Assembly (NCBI RefSeq): GCF_014705615.1
Contig: NZ_JACXJA010000041.1
Location: 43,397 to 107,396, forward strand
Length of the DNA: 64,000 bases
Direction: 5' to 3'
From: Paenibacillus oceani
Lineage (GTDB): Bacteria; Bacillota; Bacilli; Paenibacillales; NBRC-103111
Shown here: positions 16,441 to 25,032 of the stretch, piece after piece
Position numbering within the stretch: position 1 is the stretch's first letter
Layout of the letters: the number at the start of each line of letters is the position of its first letter
Notes under the pieces: generated by a model
Seen by the model: the letters and a program-made list of their open reading frames with translations, nothing else
Told to the model about the DNA's origin: nothing
The model's database searches: none
Program-made: the position numbers and the translations under genes

Positions 16441-18276
16441 ATGTCGGAACAAAACCGCAATGAAGATCCAACCGGGGAAGAGCAGCAGCTAAACGGAAGC
16501 GGGCCACAGGTACAGCCGATCATGCAACAATCGGACCGGACGGATGGTACCGAGGGGCAAGCGACGGGAGCTTCCATCAGCAGAAGAAAACTGCTCGCGT
16601 CGGTAGGTCTTGCGAGCGTCGCCATGGCTGCAGGCACCGTAATGAGCAGTATGACTCCAGGATATGCGAGAGACAAGGATGATGATGTAACAGATTCCGT
16701 ATACGTTAACAAAGGCGCTGCCCACTTAGGAAAGGTATGCAGGCATGTGGACAACGTCAGCTCTCTGTCCGGTCTAATCGGCAGTTGCCAAGGCGATTTC
16801 GTCGAGACAACGAGCTACCATCCGGGATGGGCGGGTACGCTGATCGGCCCGGTTGGCGGTGCACAGTTCGTATGGGATTCTACACGTCCACGATCCCAGC
16901 ACAACGGCGGGAATATTGTCAGTCCTACCGTGCCATGGGATGGCACGGAGGCAGCGCTCGCCGCCTATATCGCCGGGACGGGCGAAACTTCCCCAGGCGC
17001 TACAGGCTGCTGGGTGCACAGGAACTACGGTTCCAATACGTTTAATGTGTTGCAGTGGGGCGCCAAGAATGACGCCACTCTGAACGGCGCCAATAACGTG
17101 GTGCTGCAACCGCTGTTCGATTACGCGGAAAAAGCTGTAGGCGGCGGTTATGGCGGCATCATCAAGTTCCCGCGAGGAAATTACGGCATCGGTGTGCCTC
17201 TGAACGTACGCGATCGCATGACCTTGCAGGGCGAGGGGACGGCCGCAACGATTCTTCACTTCAGAACGCTGGCCAGCGGCCATGCGATCACGCTTGGACC
17301 GACCGGGCCTGATCACCCTACGCGCCCCCCGGGTCAATACGTGTTCGCCGCCCGTCTGGAGAAGCTTACCGTCGCAGGCGGCAATACTTACAAGGGCTTG
17401 GATCGCGCCATGGTGTACACCGACGGCGCACATGAGCATAGCGGCGTATTCGAATGCGTCATACGGGACTTCACCTCGTTCGGCATCCATTACAACACCG
17501 GCAACGGCGGTCCGGCCTTATTCGAGATCTCCGATGTCGAGATTTATGCAAGCACGGTTCTCCCGAGCGCAGGAATCCGCCGCGGAGTTTACTCCAGCGC
17601 CGGCGGCGCCCTGGTCCTGCTCCGGCACGCCACCATCACCGGCGCCCAGGTAACCGGCGGCAAGCTGGGACAGGGCGTGCTGATGGCTAAAGATAATCTG
17701 GTGGCATCCGGCGTACACCTCGAAGAGAGCACGGTTGGCATAAGCCTAAGTCAGATCGCAGCTTCGGAACCCCGCACGAACACGCTGTCCGGAGTAACTG
17801 GTAATGCTACAGTTCCAGAGCTGATTGAGGTGGGGTCCACGTTCGAGGGCAGCGTTACGGTCATGGGCGCATCCAGCACCTCGCTGGCAACGACAGGTCT
17901 TGGCGTTCTAAATAACCGTCGCACAGGCGAGATGCTGAAGGACGGCACGATCAGCCTATATTCCTATACCACCATTGGCGGCGAAGGGACGGCGGCTGCG
18001 CGCGGCCGGATCACGGTGTCCGGCGGTACGGCTGCGGTTGTAAAGGCGACTGGGCGTCCGTTCACAGCTGCTCGTACTTCCGTAGGCGTCATAACGGTGA
18101 CGCTTGCGAAACCGATGCCCGACATCAACTATGTCGTTATTCCAACGGCGCGCCTCAGTATGGAGATGTCGGCGGAGTTCGTCCCGATCTCTACTACGGT
18201 TTTCGAGATTCGAACCTACAATTCTTCAGGCGTACTAACCGATCCGGGATCGGTATGGTTCGTGCTGTTTTCTTAA
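16441..18276 (+). CDS. Tat-exported pectate-lyase-like right-handed beta-helix protein
   Basis: The start is ATG 16441 (MSEQNRNED), chosen because GGAGG at 16429-16433 is correctly spaced only for this codon; product 611 residues. A polar N-terminal stretch is followed by a twin-arginine signal (SRRKLLASVGLASVAMAAGT) and an export segment ending near GYARDKDD. From ~residue 195 the motif FNVLQWGAKNDATLNGANN and IIKFPRGNYGIGVPL identify the pectate lyase superfamily fold (Pfam Pectate_lyase_3 type). PbH1-like coils follow and a C-terminal beta-sandwich closes the protein. It should fold before export and act outside the cell on a polysaccharide; substrate unknown. The gene at 50163-52301 has the same layout. 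Confidence 0.8.
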   Translation: MSEQNRNEDPTGEEQQLNGSGPQVQPIMQQSDRTDGTEGQATGASISRRKLLASVGLASVAMAAGTVMSSMTPGYARDKDDDVTDSVYVNKGAAHLGKVCRHVDNVSSLSGLIGSCQGDFVETTSYHPGWAGTLIGPVGGAQFVWDSTRPRSQHNGGNIVSPTVPWDGTEAALAAYIAGTGETSPGATGCWVHRNYGSNTFNVLQWGAKNDATLNGANNVVLQPLFDYAEKAVGGGYGGIIKFPRGNYGIGVPLNVRDRMTLQGEGTAATILHFRTLASGHAITLGPTGPDHPTRPPGQYVFAARLEKLTVAGGNTYKGLDRAMVYTDGAHEHSGVFECVIRDFTSFGIHYNTGNGGPALFEISDVEIYASTVLPSAGIRRGVYSSAGGALVLLRHATITGAQVTGGKLGQGVLMAKDNLVASGVHLEESTVGISLSQIAASEPRTNTLSGVTGNATVPELIEVGSTFEGSVTVMGASSTSLATTGLGVLNNRRTGEMLKDGTISLYSYTTIGGEGTAAARGRITVSGGTAAVVKATGRPFTAARTSVGVITVTLAKPMPDINYVVIPTARLSMEMSAEFVPISTTVFEIRTYNSSGVLTDPGSVWFVLFS

Positions 18277-18469
18277 ACGATCATAAACGGCACGTTTCCT
18301 TATTAACGGTGATTCGATGAAAGTCAGTTACAACGGAAGTACGGCAATGGGCGATTTTACAATTTGCGTAATCAATAGGGTACACCCGTATTCTATATTG
18401 ATAACCAGCGCGAACAGCTCACTTTGCTTGGAAACCGATTCTAGCCTTATACAAGGGGGAACACTACAA

Positions 18470-19801
18470 ATGAAAACGTTACGACAAATTGGGATAGGCT
18501 GTCTCTCATTCATGCTCGTCCTTTCCGCATGCAGCAAGCCGGAGGAGACGCCGCCAAATGCGCGACAGGAGGAGGTCCCTGCGCCGGCGGAAAAAGTGGA
18601 ATTGGTGTTTTACACCGAAGGAGGAGGCTCTCAAGAAGCATTCGATCAACAATTCGGAAATGTTCTGCGTAAAAAGTTTCCGAACTACACGATTAAGTAT
18701 ATCGAGCAGCATGGCCCGGGAACTTACCTGAAAGATCTTCTGGCAGCCGGTACGCAGATAGACGTCTATTACCACTCCGTCGGCTACTTCTTGACTACCG
18801 CTTTGCCGAACGCCATCCAATACGATATGAGCGAATTAATCAAGACGCACAAAGTGGATTTAAACAGCATCGAGCCTGTCACGATCGAAGGGTTTCGAAA
18901 CGATGCGGACGGCAAGATACTGGCTTTGCCGATCGTCACGGACAGCATGGTCACCTATTACAACAAAGATTTGTTTGACAAATTCGGAGTGAAGTATCCT
19001 AGCAATGGCATGACGTGGGATTCGTTTAACGAGATGGCGAAAAAGCTGAGTCGCATGGAGGGAGACACTCAATATTTCGGATATTTACCGATGATGCAGT
19101 ATTTGTTTTATACGAACCCGCTTTCGATCCCGGCCGTCGATCGCAGCACCCTGAAACCGACAATTAATACGGACCGCCGCTGGGAGCTGTTTTTTGACAA
19201 ACTGGTTTCCCCTCCGGGCAATGTCGACCCGGCTGCCAAAAAAGTAATGCCGAGGACGGCTATTAAAGTTCTCGAAGAAGGTTTTTTTCAAGGCAGGCAA
19301 GGAATGATGGTGTACGTATCCGCCCTGATCAGCGGCTGGCAGGACAAGTTCGATAAGCTGAATTTCGACATCGTTTCACCCCCGGCGTTCAGCGAACAGC
19401 CCGGGGTCGGCACTCAGCCGTACGGCGTTTATATGGGCGTAACAAACATGTCCAAAAACAAGGGCGCTGCGATGGAAGCGATCAAACATTTGTTGTCGGA
19501 AGAGGTTCAGACAACCTATGCCCGAAACGGGCGGCTGCCCGTTCTGCGCAGCGAGAAAGTACGATCGAATCTGGGACAAGACACCAAGTTTAAAGATATT
19601 AACTGGCAAGCGGTATTTGCCTCTAAATTGGCGAATGTCCCCTTTAAAGGTCCTTACGCCACTTCAATCGAAAATGTATACATGAAGTATGCCACTGCGG
19701 TCATGTTCGGTGAAAAGGACAGGAACACGGCGTTTCGCGAAGCCGAGGAAGAGGCGACCAAATTAATGGAAACGTTAAAGGCGACCTTCGCGAAGCCTTA
19801 A
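18470..19801 (+). CDS. ABC transporter sugar-binding lipoprotein (orphan)
   Basis: The start is ATG 18470 (MKTLRQIGIG), with AAGGGGGA just upstream; 443 residues. The signal peptide ends in the lipobox LSAC, so the protein should be lipid-anchored at Cys22. The mature part is a family 1 extracellular solute-binding protein: VELVFYTEGGGSQEAF at the first strand, then GTQIDVYYHSVGYF, YYNKDLFDKFGVKYPSNGMTWDSF and a C-terminal MKYATAVMFGEKDRNTAFREAEEE. No permease or ATPase genes adjoin it, so it must use a transporter encoded elsewhere or have lost its partners. An AraC gene follows on the opposite strand. It resembles the lipoprotein at 59442-60773 in length and organisation. Confidence 0.9.
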   Translation: MKTLRQIGIGCLSFMLVLSACSKPEETPPNARQEEVPAPAEKVELVFYTEGGGSQEAFDQQFGNVLRKKFPNYTIKYIEQHGPGTYLKDLLAAGTQIDVYYHSVGYFLTTALPNAIQYDMSELIKTHKVDLNSIEPVTIEGFRNDADGKILALPIVTDSMVTYYNKDLFDKFGVKYPSNGMTWDSFNEMAKKLSRMEGDTQYFGYLPMMQYLFYTNPLSIPAVDRSTLKPTINTDRRWELFFDKLVSPPGNVDPAAKKVMPRTAIKVLEEGFFQGRQGMMVYVSALISGWQDKFDKLNFDIVSPPAFSEQPGVGTQPYGVYMGVTNMSKNKGAAMEAIKHLLSEEVQTTYARNGRLPVLRSEKVRSNLGQDTKFKDINWQAVFASKLANVPFKGPYATSIENVYMKYATAVMFGEKDRNTAFREAEEEATKLMETLKATFAKP

Positions 19802-19817
19802 GCTGAGGGAGGGCATC

Positions 19818-19874
19818 ATGAAAAGAGGCGCAGCGGAATCAATACCGCTGTTATGCGCGTTGTTGGACCGATGA
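19818..19874 (+). CDS. Possible 18-codon remnant or micro-ORF after the lipoprotein gene
   Basis: The sequence GGGAGGG (19807-19813) is followed by an ATG reading MKRGAAESIPLLCALLDR and a TGA. It sits where a permease gene would normally follow the binding protein, so it may be the surviving start of a deleted gene. No family is recognised and it may not be meaningful. Confidence 0.2.
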   Translation: MKRGAAESIPLLCALLDR

Positions 19875-19937
19875 CCGGATCAGGGCCATACACAGCTCGG
19901 TATCGTCCGATTTTCGGCAATGGGGAAGATGATGTAA

Positions 19938-19992
19938 CCAACAAGCGTTATGCTATCGGCTGCTGCGGCGGTCGAAGTATAACGCTTGTTGG
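19938..19992. repeat. Perfect 14-bp inverted repeat
   Basis: CCAACAAGCGTTAT at 19938-19951 and its exact reverse complement at 19979-19992 are separated by 27 bases that are GC-rich. It lies between the convergent lipoprotein and AraC genes, so it may form a bidirectional terminator-like hairpin, though no T-run follows. Confidence 0.6.
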
Positions 19993-20034
19993 CCTCTCGC
20001 CGATTTCCGGCGGTTGACGGGAATCCTTCCAAAG

Positions 20035-20979
20035 TCACAAGGAGCGGGCAACAGATTTGCGTGCTCTGCGCATCATCGTTCTGTACTCCGAGGGAGTCAT
20101 GCCCGTTTTGTCCTGAAATATACAGTAAAAGTGGGGAGGGGATTCGCACCCGATTTCACGTGCAATGTGCTCAATGGGAAGGTCGCTCGTCCGCAAAAAA
20201 TCTTTCGCGACCTCAATCCGGGTACTAAGCAGCTTCTGCTTGAAAGAAACGTTATAGTGCTGTTTGAGCAACCGATTAACTTGGCGGGTGCTTAGATTCA
20301 ATTGCTCGGCCAGCATTTCCAAGGTCAACTGTTGCCGGTAATCTACAAAAAAACGGTCTATGATGCTGGAGCGCTGATTATCCTTGGCTTTGCTCGGCAT
20401 CGTGTACGTGGTGTTGGCGTAGCTATCCCGCACGATTTCCCGGACCGTCCGTACAATAACTTGTGCGAACAGACTTTGGGCATTCGCATACGACCCTAAT
20501 GAAGGCGTTTTCAATTCATTTCTGATTTCTTGGATCAGGCGGAAAATCGATTCGTTATGGTCTTTGTTGTAAAGTCCGCTGTAACGGAGACGAGACAGCA
20601 GAGACTTAATCTGTTCCGCCTCTGTATGGGGAAACCAGTCGTCGTTGTCGCAGATGCGTCGGAACGTAAACCGTAAGGTGAAGCGATTGAGAGGAGACTG
20701 CGAATCCGGGATGACAGCATGAAAGACGTTATGTCCGATGATGTGGATGGAGTATGGTGCGAATCTGTACTCATGATCGTTCACAAGGAGCAGTCCCGAT
20801 CCGGAGAGAATGAACTGCATCTCGATGGCCGCGTGATTATGCTTGTCCTGCGTTTCCTTCATCACCAAAGGCTCGAAGTTGTCATTAAGCTGGAAGTCGA
20901 ACAACAGGGAGTTTATTCGAACCTTCATATTCAGACTTTCCCAGAAGGACAGTGCCGCGCGTTCCTTACCGATTGCCAT
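20035..20979 (-). CDS. AraC family transcriptional regulator
   Basis: A 314-residue protein. The N-terminal cupin-like domain (HNHAAIEMQFILSGSGLLLV, then HIIGHNVFHAV) is followed by the AraC DNA-binding domain at residues ~215-310 (LEMLAEQLNLSTRQVNRLLKQHY, then IEHIAREIGCESPPHFYCIFQDKTG and the conserved MTPSEYR). The ATG at 20979 is chosen for its GGAGGG 7 bases upstream. It is convergent with the sugar-binding lipoprotein at 18470, and the two probably belong to one sugar-response module. A 23-bp palindrome lies 58 bases upstream of its start and may be its regulatory site. Confidence 0.9.
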   Translation of the reverse strand: MAIGKERAALSFWESLNMKVRINSLLFDFQLNDNFEPLVMKETQDKHNHAAIEMQFILSGSGLLLVNDHEYRFAPYSIHIIGHNVFHAVIPDSQSPLNRFTLRFTFRRICDNDDWFPHTEAEQIKSLLSRLRYSGLYNKDHNESIFRLIQEIRNELKTPSLGSYANAQSLFAQVIVRTVREIVRDSYANTTYTMPSKAKDNQRSSIIDRFFVDYRQQLTLEMLAEQLNLSTRQVNRLLKQHYNVSFKQKLLSTRIEVAKDFLRTSDLPIEHIAREIGCESPPHFYCIFQDKTGMTPSEYRTMMRRARKSVARSL

Positions 20980-21036
20980 AAGGATCCCTCCACACTATGC
21001 AACTTTAGTTACTATCGATTATAGCACACTTGCCAT

Positions 21037-21059
21037 CTTTGTATAGTCGATGTACAAAG
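21037..21059. repeat. 23-bp palindromic repeat, copy 1
   Basis: CTTTGTA-N9-TACAAAG. It is identical to copy 2 at 20 of 23 positions. It lies just upstream of the minus-strand AraC gene start at 20979 and is a likely operator half of that regulator or another. Confidence 0.65.
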
Positions 21060-21284
21060 TTTGTGCCGGTTGGATAGTTGCGATGACCGTTTGCGGACGG
21101 CACGTCTGACCGCTCCAAAGTCGTTCGACAAGCACCCCCCCATGAAGCCATAACGGGCGACAATGTATATGGAGAAATAAGCTGGCGATAGCGAGGTTCG
21201 CCGTCCCGAGCGCGGTCGTTTCGGGCAAATGAACGGAGTGAGAAGTTCAGTCCTAACTAAAGCAGCTGTGGAAGCTTACAAAGA

Positions 21285-21307
21285 CTTTGTATATTCGGTG
21301 CACAAAG
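21285..21307. repeat. 23-bp palindromic repeat, copy 2
   Basis: CTTTGTA-N9-CACAAAG in the same orientation as copy 1, 248 bases away. It lies upstream of the promoter of the HTH/PH operon. Confidence 0.65.
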
Positions 21308-21399
21308 AAGGCTGCTGTGTGAGGCCGTCACCCGATCTGTTCACCAATCTCGACCGGGGGTGGGGAGGCAAGATCGGAAATAACTTTCTAGTGAAATTG

Positions 21400-21428
21400 T
21401 TGAAATTAAAACCGATTTATTATATTAT
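21400..21428 (+). promoter_or_regulatory. Sigma-A promoter of the HTH/PH operon
   Basis: TTGAAA (21400-21405), a 17-base spacer and TATTAT (21423-21428), 36 bases before the start codon at 21464. Confidence 0.7.
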
Positions 21429-21447
21429 CATTATATAAAATGATAAT
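21424..21447. promoter_or_regulatory. Palindromic operator over the -10 box
   Basis: Perfect 9-bp arms ATTATCATT / AATGATAAT around a 6-base centre. It overlaps the -10 box and the expected transcription start. It is the natural candidate site for autoregulation by the helix-turn-helix protein encoded immediately downstream. Confidence 0.65.
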
Positions 21448-21463
21448 GTTGGAGGACCATGAA

Positions 21464-22015
21464 ATGGCTAGAAAAGCGGATCTGCTGCTACATCCGATCC
21501 GAATGCGGATTATCCAACAATTAATGCTGGGCAAACCGCTGACGACCGCACAACTGTTGGAAGAGCTTGGCGATGTTCCTCAAGCGACGTTGTATCGACA
21601 CATTCATCTGTTGATCGAAGCGGATATGATCGAAGTAGTCGATACGAACAAAGTGAAAGGAACGGAAGAACGGGTATTCTCCGTCAAGAAGGATCAAATA
21701 CAGATTTCGGATAAGGAGGCCGAGGTCACTTCACAAGAGGATCATTTGCGGCATTTTTCTGCATTCCATGCTAATTTGCTTCAGCTTGCGACTTCTTATA
21801 TTACGGAAAATTCCCCGACTCAATACAAAGAGAATGGATTCGGATATTGGTTTGCGCCTATGCATTTGACGAATGACGAGTTTCAGGAGCTCATCGACTC
21901 GATTAATACCTACATCGAAAAAGCGATCCATAACGAACCGACGCCCGAGCGCAATCCCCGTATTTTTGCTGGCATGTTTATTCCCCAAAAATCAAAAGGA
22001 CCATCACAAGAATAA
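21464..22015 (+). CDS. Winged helix-turn-helix (ArsR-like) transcriptional regulator
   Basis: The start is ATG 21464 (MARKADLLLHPIRMRI) with GGAGG 8 bases upstream; 183 residues. The N-terminal ~75 residues are a winged HTH: HPIRMRIIQQLMLGKPLTTA, LLEELGDVPQATLYRHIHLL and the wing KGTEERVFSV. The C-terminal ~100 residues (SYITENSPTQYKENGFGYWF, LTNDEFQELIDSINTYIEKA) form an effector domain typical of Bacillus/Paenibacillus ArsR-like or PadR-like regulators that sit next to a small target gene. A perfect palindrome covers its -10 box, suggesting autorepression. It is 16 bases upstream of the PH-like gene, so the two form an operon. Confidence 0.85.
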   Translation: MARKADLLLHPIRMRIIQQLMLGKPLTTAQLLEELGDVPQATLYRHIHLLIEADMIEVVDTNKVKGTEERVFSVKKDQIQISDKEAEVTSQEDHLRHFSAFHANLLQLATSYITENSPTQYKENGFGYWFAPMHLTNDEFQELIDSINTYIEKAIHNEPTPERNPRIFAGMFIPQKSKGPSQE

Positions 22016-22031
22016 GGAGGCGGATACGAAA

Positions 22032-22388
22032 ATGAGTATTCAGATTACTTTGGGTGATTATGCTCTAATCTTGAATTTTTCAGGCTGGGCGGCAATTACT
22101 AACTTGAGAAGCAAAATTGAAATTCCTTACACTTCGATTGATAAATTGCAGGTGGGTGATTTTGAGTTTCCCATAACCGCTGTAAAGCGAACCGGCATTT
22201 CTGCATTAACTTATAAAAGCGGGGTTTTCGTCATTAATGGAAAGAAACATTTGTTATCTTATCGTGATGCCAGGAAAGTAGTCATTCTTGATTTGCAAGA
22301 GCATGAATTTAACAAAATCGTAATTGAAAGCGAAGCTCCCGAGCAATTGGTAAACACTCTGCTGCAACGCAGTTCTTGTGAACGATAG
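22032..22388 (+). CDS. Small PH-domain-like protein of unknown function
   Basis: The start is ATG 22032 (MSIQITLGDYALILNF) with AAGGAGG about 11 bases upstream, overlapping the end of the regulator gene; 118 residues. The beta-rich pattern IEIPYTSIDKLQVGDFEFP, GVFVINGKKHLLSYRDARK and VVILDLQEHEFNKIVIESE resembles bacterial PH domains that measure membrane or ligand state. No signal peptide or membrane segment. It shares an operon with the upstream HTH regulator, which probably controls it. Exact function not recognised. Confidence 0.7.
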   Translation: MSIQITLGDYALILNFSGWAAITNLRSKIEIPYTSIDKLQVGDFEFPITAVKRTGISALTYKSGVFVINGKKHLLSYRDARKVVILDLQEHEFNKIVIESEAPEQLVNTLLQRSSCER

Positions 22389-22596
22389 TGTAATCACATC
22401 ATCATCCCTTCGGCATATCCGAATACCGTCCAATAGTCTTTATCCACCCGATGGTATCCCTCCCAAATTCCTGCGGTTCCATTGAATCTGCAACCTCCCG
22501 GCCGCCCCTGCAAAATTCCCAGTCCTCCCGGGAACGGGACCCTTGCGGTCGGGAACGGACCGTCGGTATGATGGATGATGTCGAGGTGATGAACAG
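22389..22596. other. Intergenic spacer before the histidine kinase
   Basis: About 210 bases with nothing recognisable. The kinase ribosome binding site GAGGTGAT lies at its end. No terminator with a T-run was found after the PH-like gene. Confidence 0.4.
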
Positions 22597-23832
22597 ATGA
22601 CCTTATACGATATCGGAATCAAAGGGAAGGGGAATTTGGAGCAGAAACTGCCTACCACAGCCGCAAAGGATCGAACGGATCGGCTCGCGCATACTGCTAT
22701 AGTCGCCGTGCTGCTGCCTCCGGTGCTCGGAGTGTCGGCCATGGCTGGAAACGCAGCAACGGTATATGCCGGATTCGCCTTATTGGTAGGGTCGCTCCAA
22801 GCGATTCGCGCCGATAACGATCTTCTGCCGCCTGACCGCAGCCGCCCGATCGTGTGGCTGGCGATCGCCTGCACGGCGTATCTGCTCGGCCCGAAGGGAC
22901 TTTTTGATCCGTATCGGATCGTAAGTCTCGTGTCCGAAGCGCTAAACTTACATTCCCAACTATCCGATCGTTTGCCGTATGTCGTGTTTGTTATCGTATC
23001 CGTGTGCGGATTCACGGCGATCTCGATCCGGATGCTTCTGCTTCTCCAGGAAGCGAAACGAAGTGCGGCGGAGCTGCACCTGAAACATGTAGAGCTAGCG
23101 CAGTTGCGACACAACCTGGAACAGACGGTGGAGCTGCGGGTGGCCGCGCTGGAGAAGGCGAGCCGATCATTGGCCGTGACGTTTCGCGAGAAGGCAGAGA
23201 CGCTTGCAGAGATGGCGGTGCTGGAAGAGCGCAGCCGTATCGCGTATGAAATCCATGACACTGTCGGGTACACGTTGACCTCGGCGATCGTCCAGCTGGA
23301 AGCGGCGAAGAAGATTGCGGAACAACAGGATCGCGTTCCGTGGGAAAAGCTGGAGTTGCTGAGCGGGCTTGTGCGGAAAGGGCTGGAAGATGTCGGCAGG
23401 GCGGTCAAGCTGATCCGCTCGGATGATGCGGAGACGATGACACTGGAGGCGGCGCTCCGCGAGCTGATTCAATATACGGAAGATACGATGGAAATCGCCA
23501 TCGATTCGGATATTTCATTGTCCTCGAATATTAAGCCGGGCAGGTTGACGGAACAGGTGTTGTATCATGCGCTGCAGGAAGGATTGACCAATGCCGCCCG
23601 CCATGGCAAGTGTATTCGCGTTCGATTCTCGCTGCGCTTGTCCAACGGGATGCTGCTATTTCGGCTGGTCAGCGATGGAGAGCCGTACGGCTCGGCCGTT
23701 CCCGGCTTCGGGCTGTCGTCCATGATCGAACGGGTGCAATTGCTGGACGGAAGAGTGAACATCCGATCCTCCGCCGATGCCGAAGGCGAGCCGGTCGGTT
23801 GCGAGTTGTCGATCGACCTGCCGCTGCTATAA
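22597..23832 (+). CDS. Membrane sensor histidine kinase, HisKA_3/LiaS-DesK type (orphan)
   Basis: 411 residues. Three or four hydrophobic segments fill the first ~150 residues (AVLLPPVLGVSAMAG, VWLAIACTAYLLG, YVVFVIVSVCGFTAISI). A coiled-coil linker follows to ~210, then the dimerisation/phosphoacceptor domain with EERSRIAYEIHDTVGYTL (His220 as acceptor). The HATPase domain is at ~310-410 (N-box ALQEGLTNAARHG; G-box PGFGLSSMIERVQLL). The family normally pairs with a NarL-type response regulator encoded next to it, but none is present on either side. It may signal to a remote regulator or have lost its partner. The trigger is unknown. Confidence 0.88.
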   Translation: MTLYDIGIKGKGNLEQKLPTTAAKDRTDRLAHTAIVAVLLPPVLGVSAMAGNAATVYAGFALLVGSLQAIRADNDLLPPDRSRPIVWLAIACTAYLLGPKGLFDPYRIVSLVSEALNLHSQLSDRLPYVVFVIVSVCGFTAISIRMLLLLQEAKRSAAELHLKHVELAQLRHNLEQTVELRVAALEKASRSLAVTFREKAETLAEMAVLEERSRIAYEIHDTVGYTLTSAIVQLEAAKKIAEQQDRVPWEKLELLSGLVRKGLEDVGRAVKLIRSDDAETMTLEAALRELIQYTEDTMEIAIDSDISLSSNIKPGRLTEQVLYHALQEGLTNAARHGKCIRVRFSLRLSNGMLLFRLVSDGEPYGSAVPGFGLSSMIERVQLLDGRVNIRSSADAEGEPVGCELSIDLPLL

Positions 23833-23901
23833 ATTTTATCGTTATGAGTATAGGATGATAGCAAATTCTAATAATCGATGAGACGGAGAGGGAGGACCGA
23901 A

Positions 23902-24357
23902 ATGAAAACGATCAAGTGTATGATGGACCATCTGTACTGGGCGAACGCACGCATCCTGGACGCGCTCGAGGAGAGTGAGACGAAGAACAAGGACCTTCTG
24001 AAGCTGGTTCGGCATGTTGCGGTCGCGGAGCGAGTCTGGTTGTCCCGATTGCAGGGCAAGGGCAACGCGGCATATTCGTTGTGGGAGCAAGCAGAAGATC
24101 TGGCGGCGATCCGGACGATGTTCGAAGGTAACGCCGAGTTATATCGCGTCTATATCGAAGGACTCGAGGAGTCCGGGTTGGACGAGATGATCGACTATGC
24201 GAACCAGAGCGGGGTTCCGTTCCGTACGTCCGTCCGGGACATCCTGTCACAGGTCCTCTTGCACGGGCAATATCACCGGGGACAGATCAACCGGGCACTT
24301 CGGAACGAATCGGCAGAGCCTGCCCAAATCGATTACATCACGTTCGCGAGGCTCTAA
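23902..24357 (+). CDS. DinB family metal-binding protein
   Basis: The start is ATG 23902 (MKTIKCMMDHLYWANAR) with GGGAGG at ~23890; 151 residues. It is a four-helix bundle of the DinB/YfiT-like superfamily. The three metal-ligand histidines are visible in MMDHLYWAN (His10), VRHVAVAERVW and HGQYHRGQIN. Members of this group include bacillithiol or mycothiol transferases and other thiol-dependent enzymes, but no substrate can be assigned here. It is followed by a terminator. Confidence 0.88.
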   Translation: MKTIKCMMDHLYWANARILDALEESETKNKDLLKLVRHVAVAERVWLSRLQGKGNAAYSLWEQAEDLAAIRTMFEGNAELYRVYIEGLEESGLDEMIDYANQSGVPFRTSVRDILSQVLLHGQYHRGQINRALRNESAEPAQIDYITFARL

Positions 24358-24394
24358 CGGGGCTTACACGAATGCGAGAGATCCATGCAAACTC

Positions 24395-24430
24395 GAAGGC
24401 AGCCGTCAAAACGATCGGCTGTTTTTGCTC
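24395..24430 (+). terminator. Terminator after the DinB gene (repeat family copy)
   Basis: The stem CAGCCG / CGGCTG with a 10-base loop is followed by TTTTTG. The sequence GAAGGCAGCCGTCAAA, then CGATCGGCTG, recurs almost exactly at 43725-43756. Confidence 0.8.
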
Positions 24431-24485
24431 AGCTATACCGACTGCTTGCTTGTTGATACGTTTTGGAGGAGGGGAATCCGTGAGC

Positions 24486-25032
24486 ATGGAAATTTGCATT
24501 TCCAATACGAGCCATACGCTGCAGGTTGTCGGCTGCCAATTCGGGGTGAAGTCGGCGGACTGGTCGTATCCTAGGCATCATCATCATTTATTCGAGCTGT
24601 GTTACTGCTGGGAAGGCGTAGGGGAACTGACCGTGGGCGAAGAGACGATCGTGTTGCGCGCGGGCTGCTTACCGGTATTTGGAACGAGATCGCATACAGC
24701 GGACACGGCTGCCTGCCTACTTCCGGGAGATGGAGGGATTGCTGTCCAAGGAATTGCTGCAGTCGGGGCCCCCTCTTCTCGCCTCGCCGGACTCGGACCA
24801 CCGCTTTGCCATTCAATTAAGCTACCGGAATCGCTTGTTTTTCCAGGGGCATATTTTGCTGATCATCCAGGAAGTTCTCTCTCTCTTGCTCCCGCTTGAG
24901 ACAGAACCGGCGGAGGAGCTTCCGCTGAATGCCGGGTCGGTGCTTCAGATCGATGCGGCCCACGCCATCGAAGCGAGGTTGCACAATACGGGTTGTGTCA
25001 AAGGAGCGGTCAACGGTATCGCCAAAAATTGA
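24486..25032 (+). pseudogene. AraC family regulator, frameshifted and truncated
   Basis: From ATG 24486 (MSMEICISNTSHTLQVVG) the N-terminal cupin domain is clear (PRHHHHLFELCYCWEG, then GELTVGEETIVL). Near 24675 the homologous frame changes, continuing as NEIAYSGHGCLPTYFREMEG-type sequence in a second frame (YFREMEGLLSKELLQSGPPL, HILLIIQEVLSLLLPLETEP). That frame ends at 25032 just where the DNA-binding domain should begin. Both the frame break and the missing helix-turn-helix motifs mean it is not a working regulator. It may have once controlled a neighbouring carbohydrate gene now lost. Confidence 0.7.

Larger units (their letters stand above)
20980..21463. promoter_or_regulatory. Long intergenic control region with two near-identical palindromes
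   Basis: About 480 bases between divergent regulatory genes and without a convincing gene. It holds two copies of a 23-bp partial palindrome (21037-21059 and 21285-21307), a well-formed promoter (21400-21428) and a 24-bp operator-like palindrome (21424-21447). Confidence 0.6.

Noticed and set aside
21180..21235. Minus-strand LPETTALGTANLA, like the end of an FGGY sugar kinase
   Set aside because: The match is limited to about a dozen residues with a nearby stop; too short to call even a remnant.
22440..23408. A 322-codon minus-strand frame
   Set aside because: It is serine/arginine-rich and lies opposite the histidine kinase gene, which has all family motifs; it is a coding-strand shadow.
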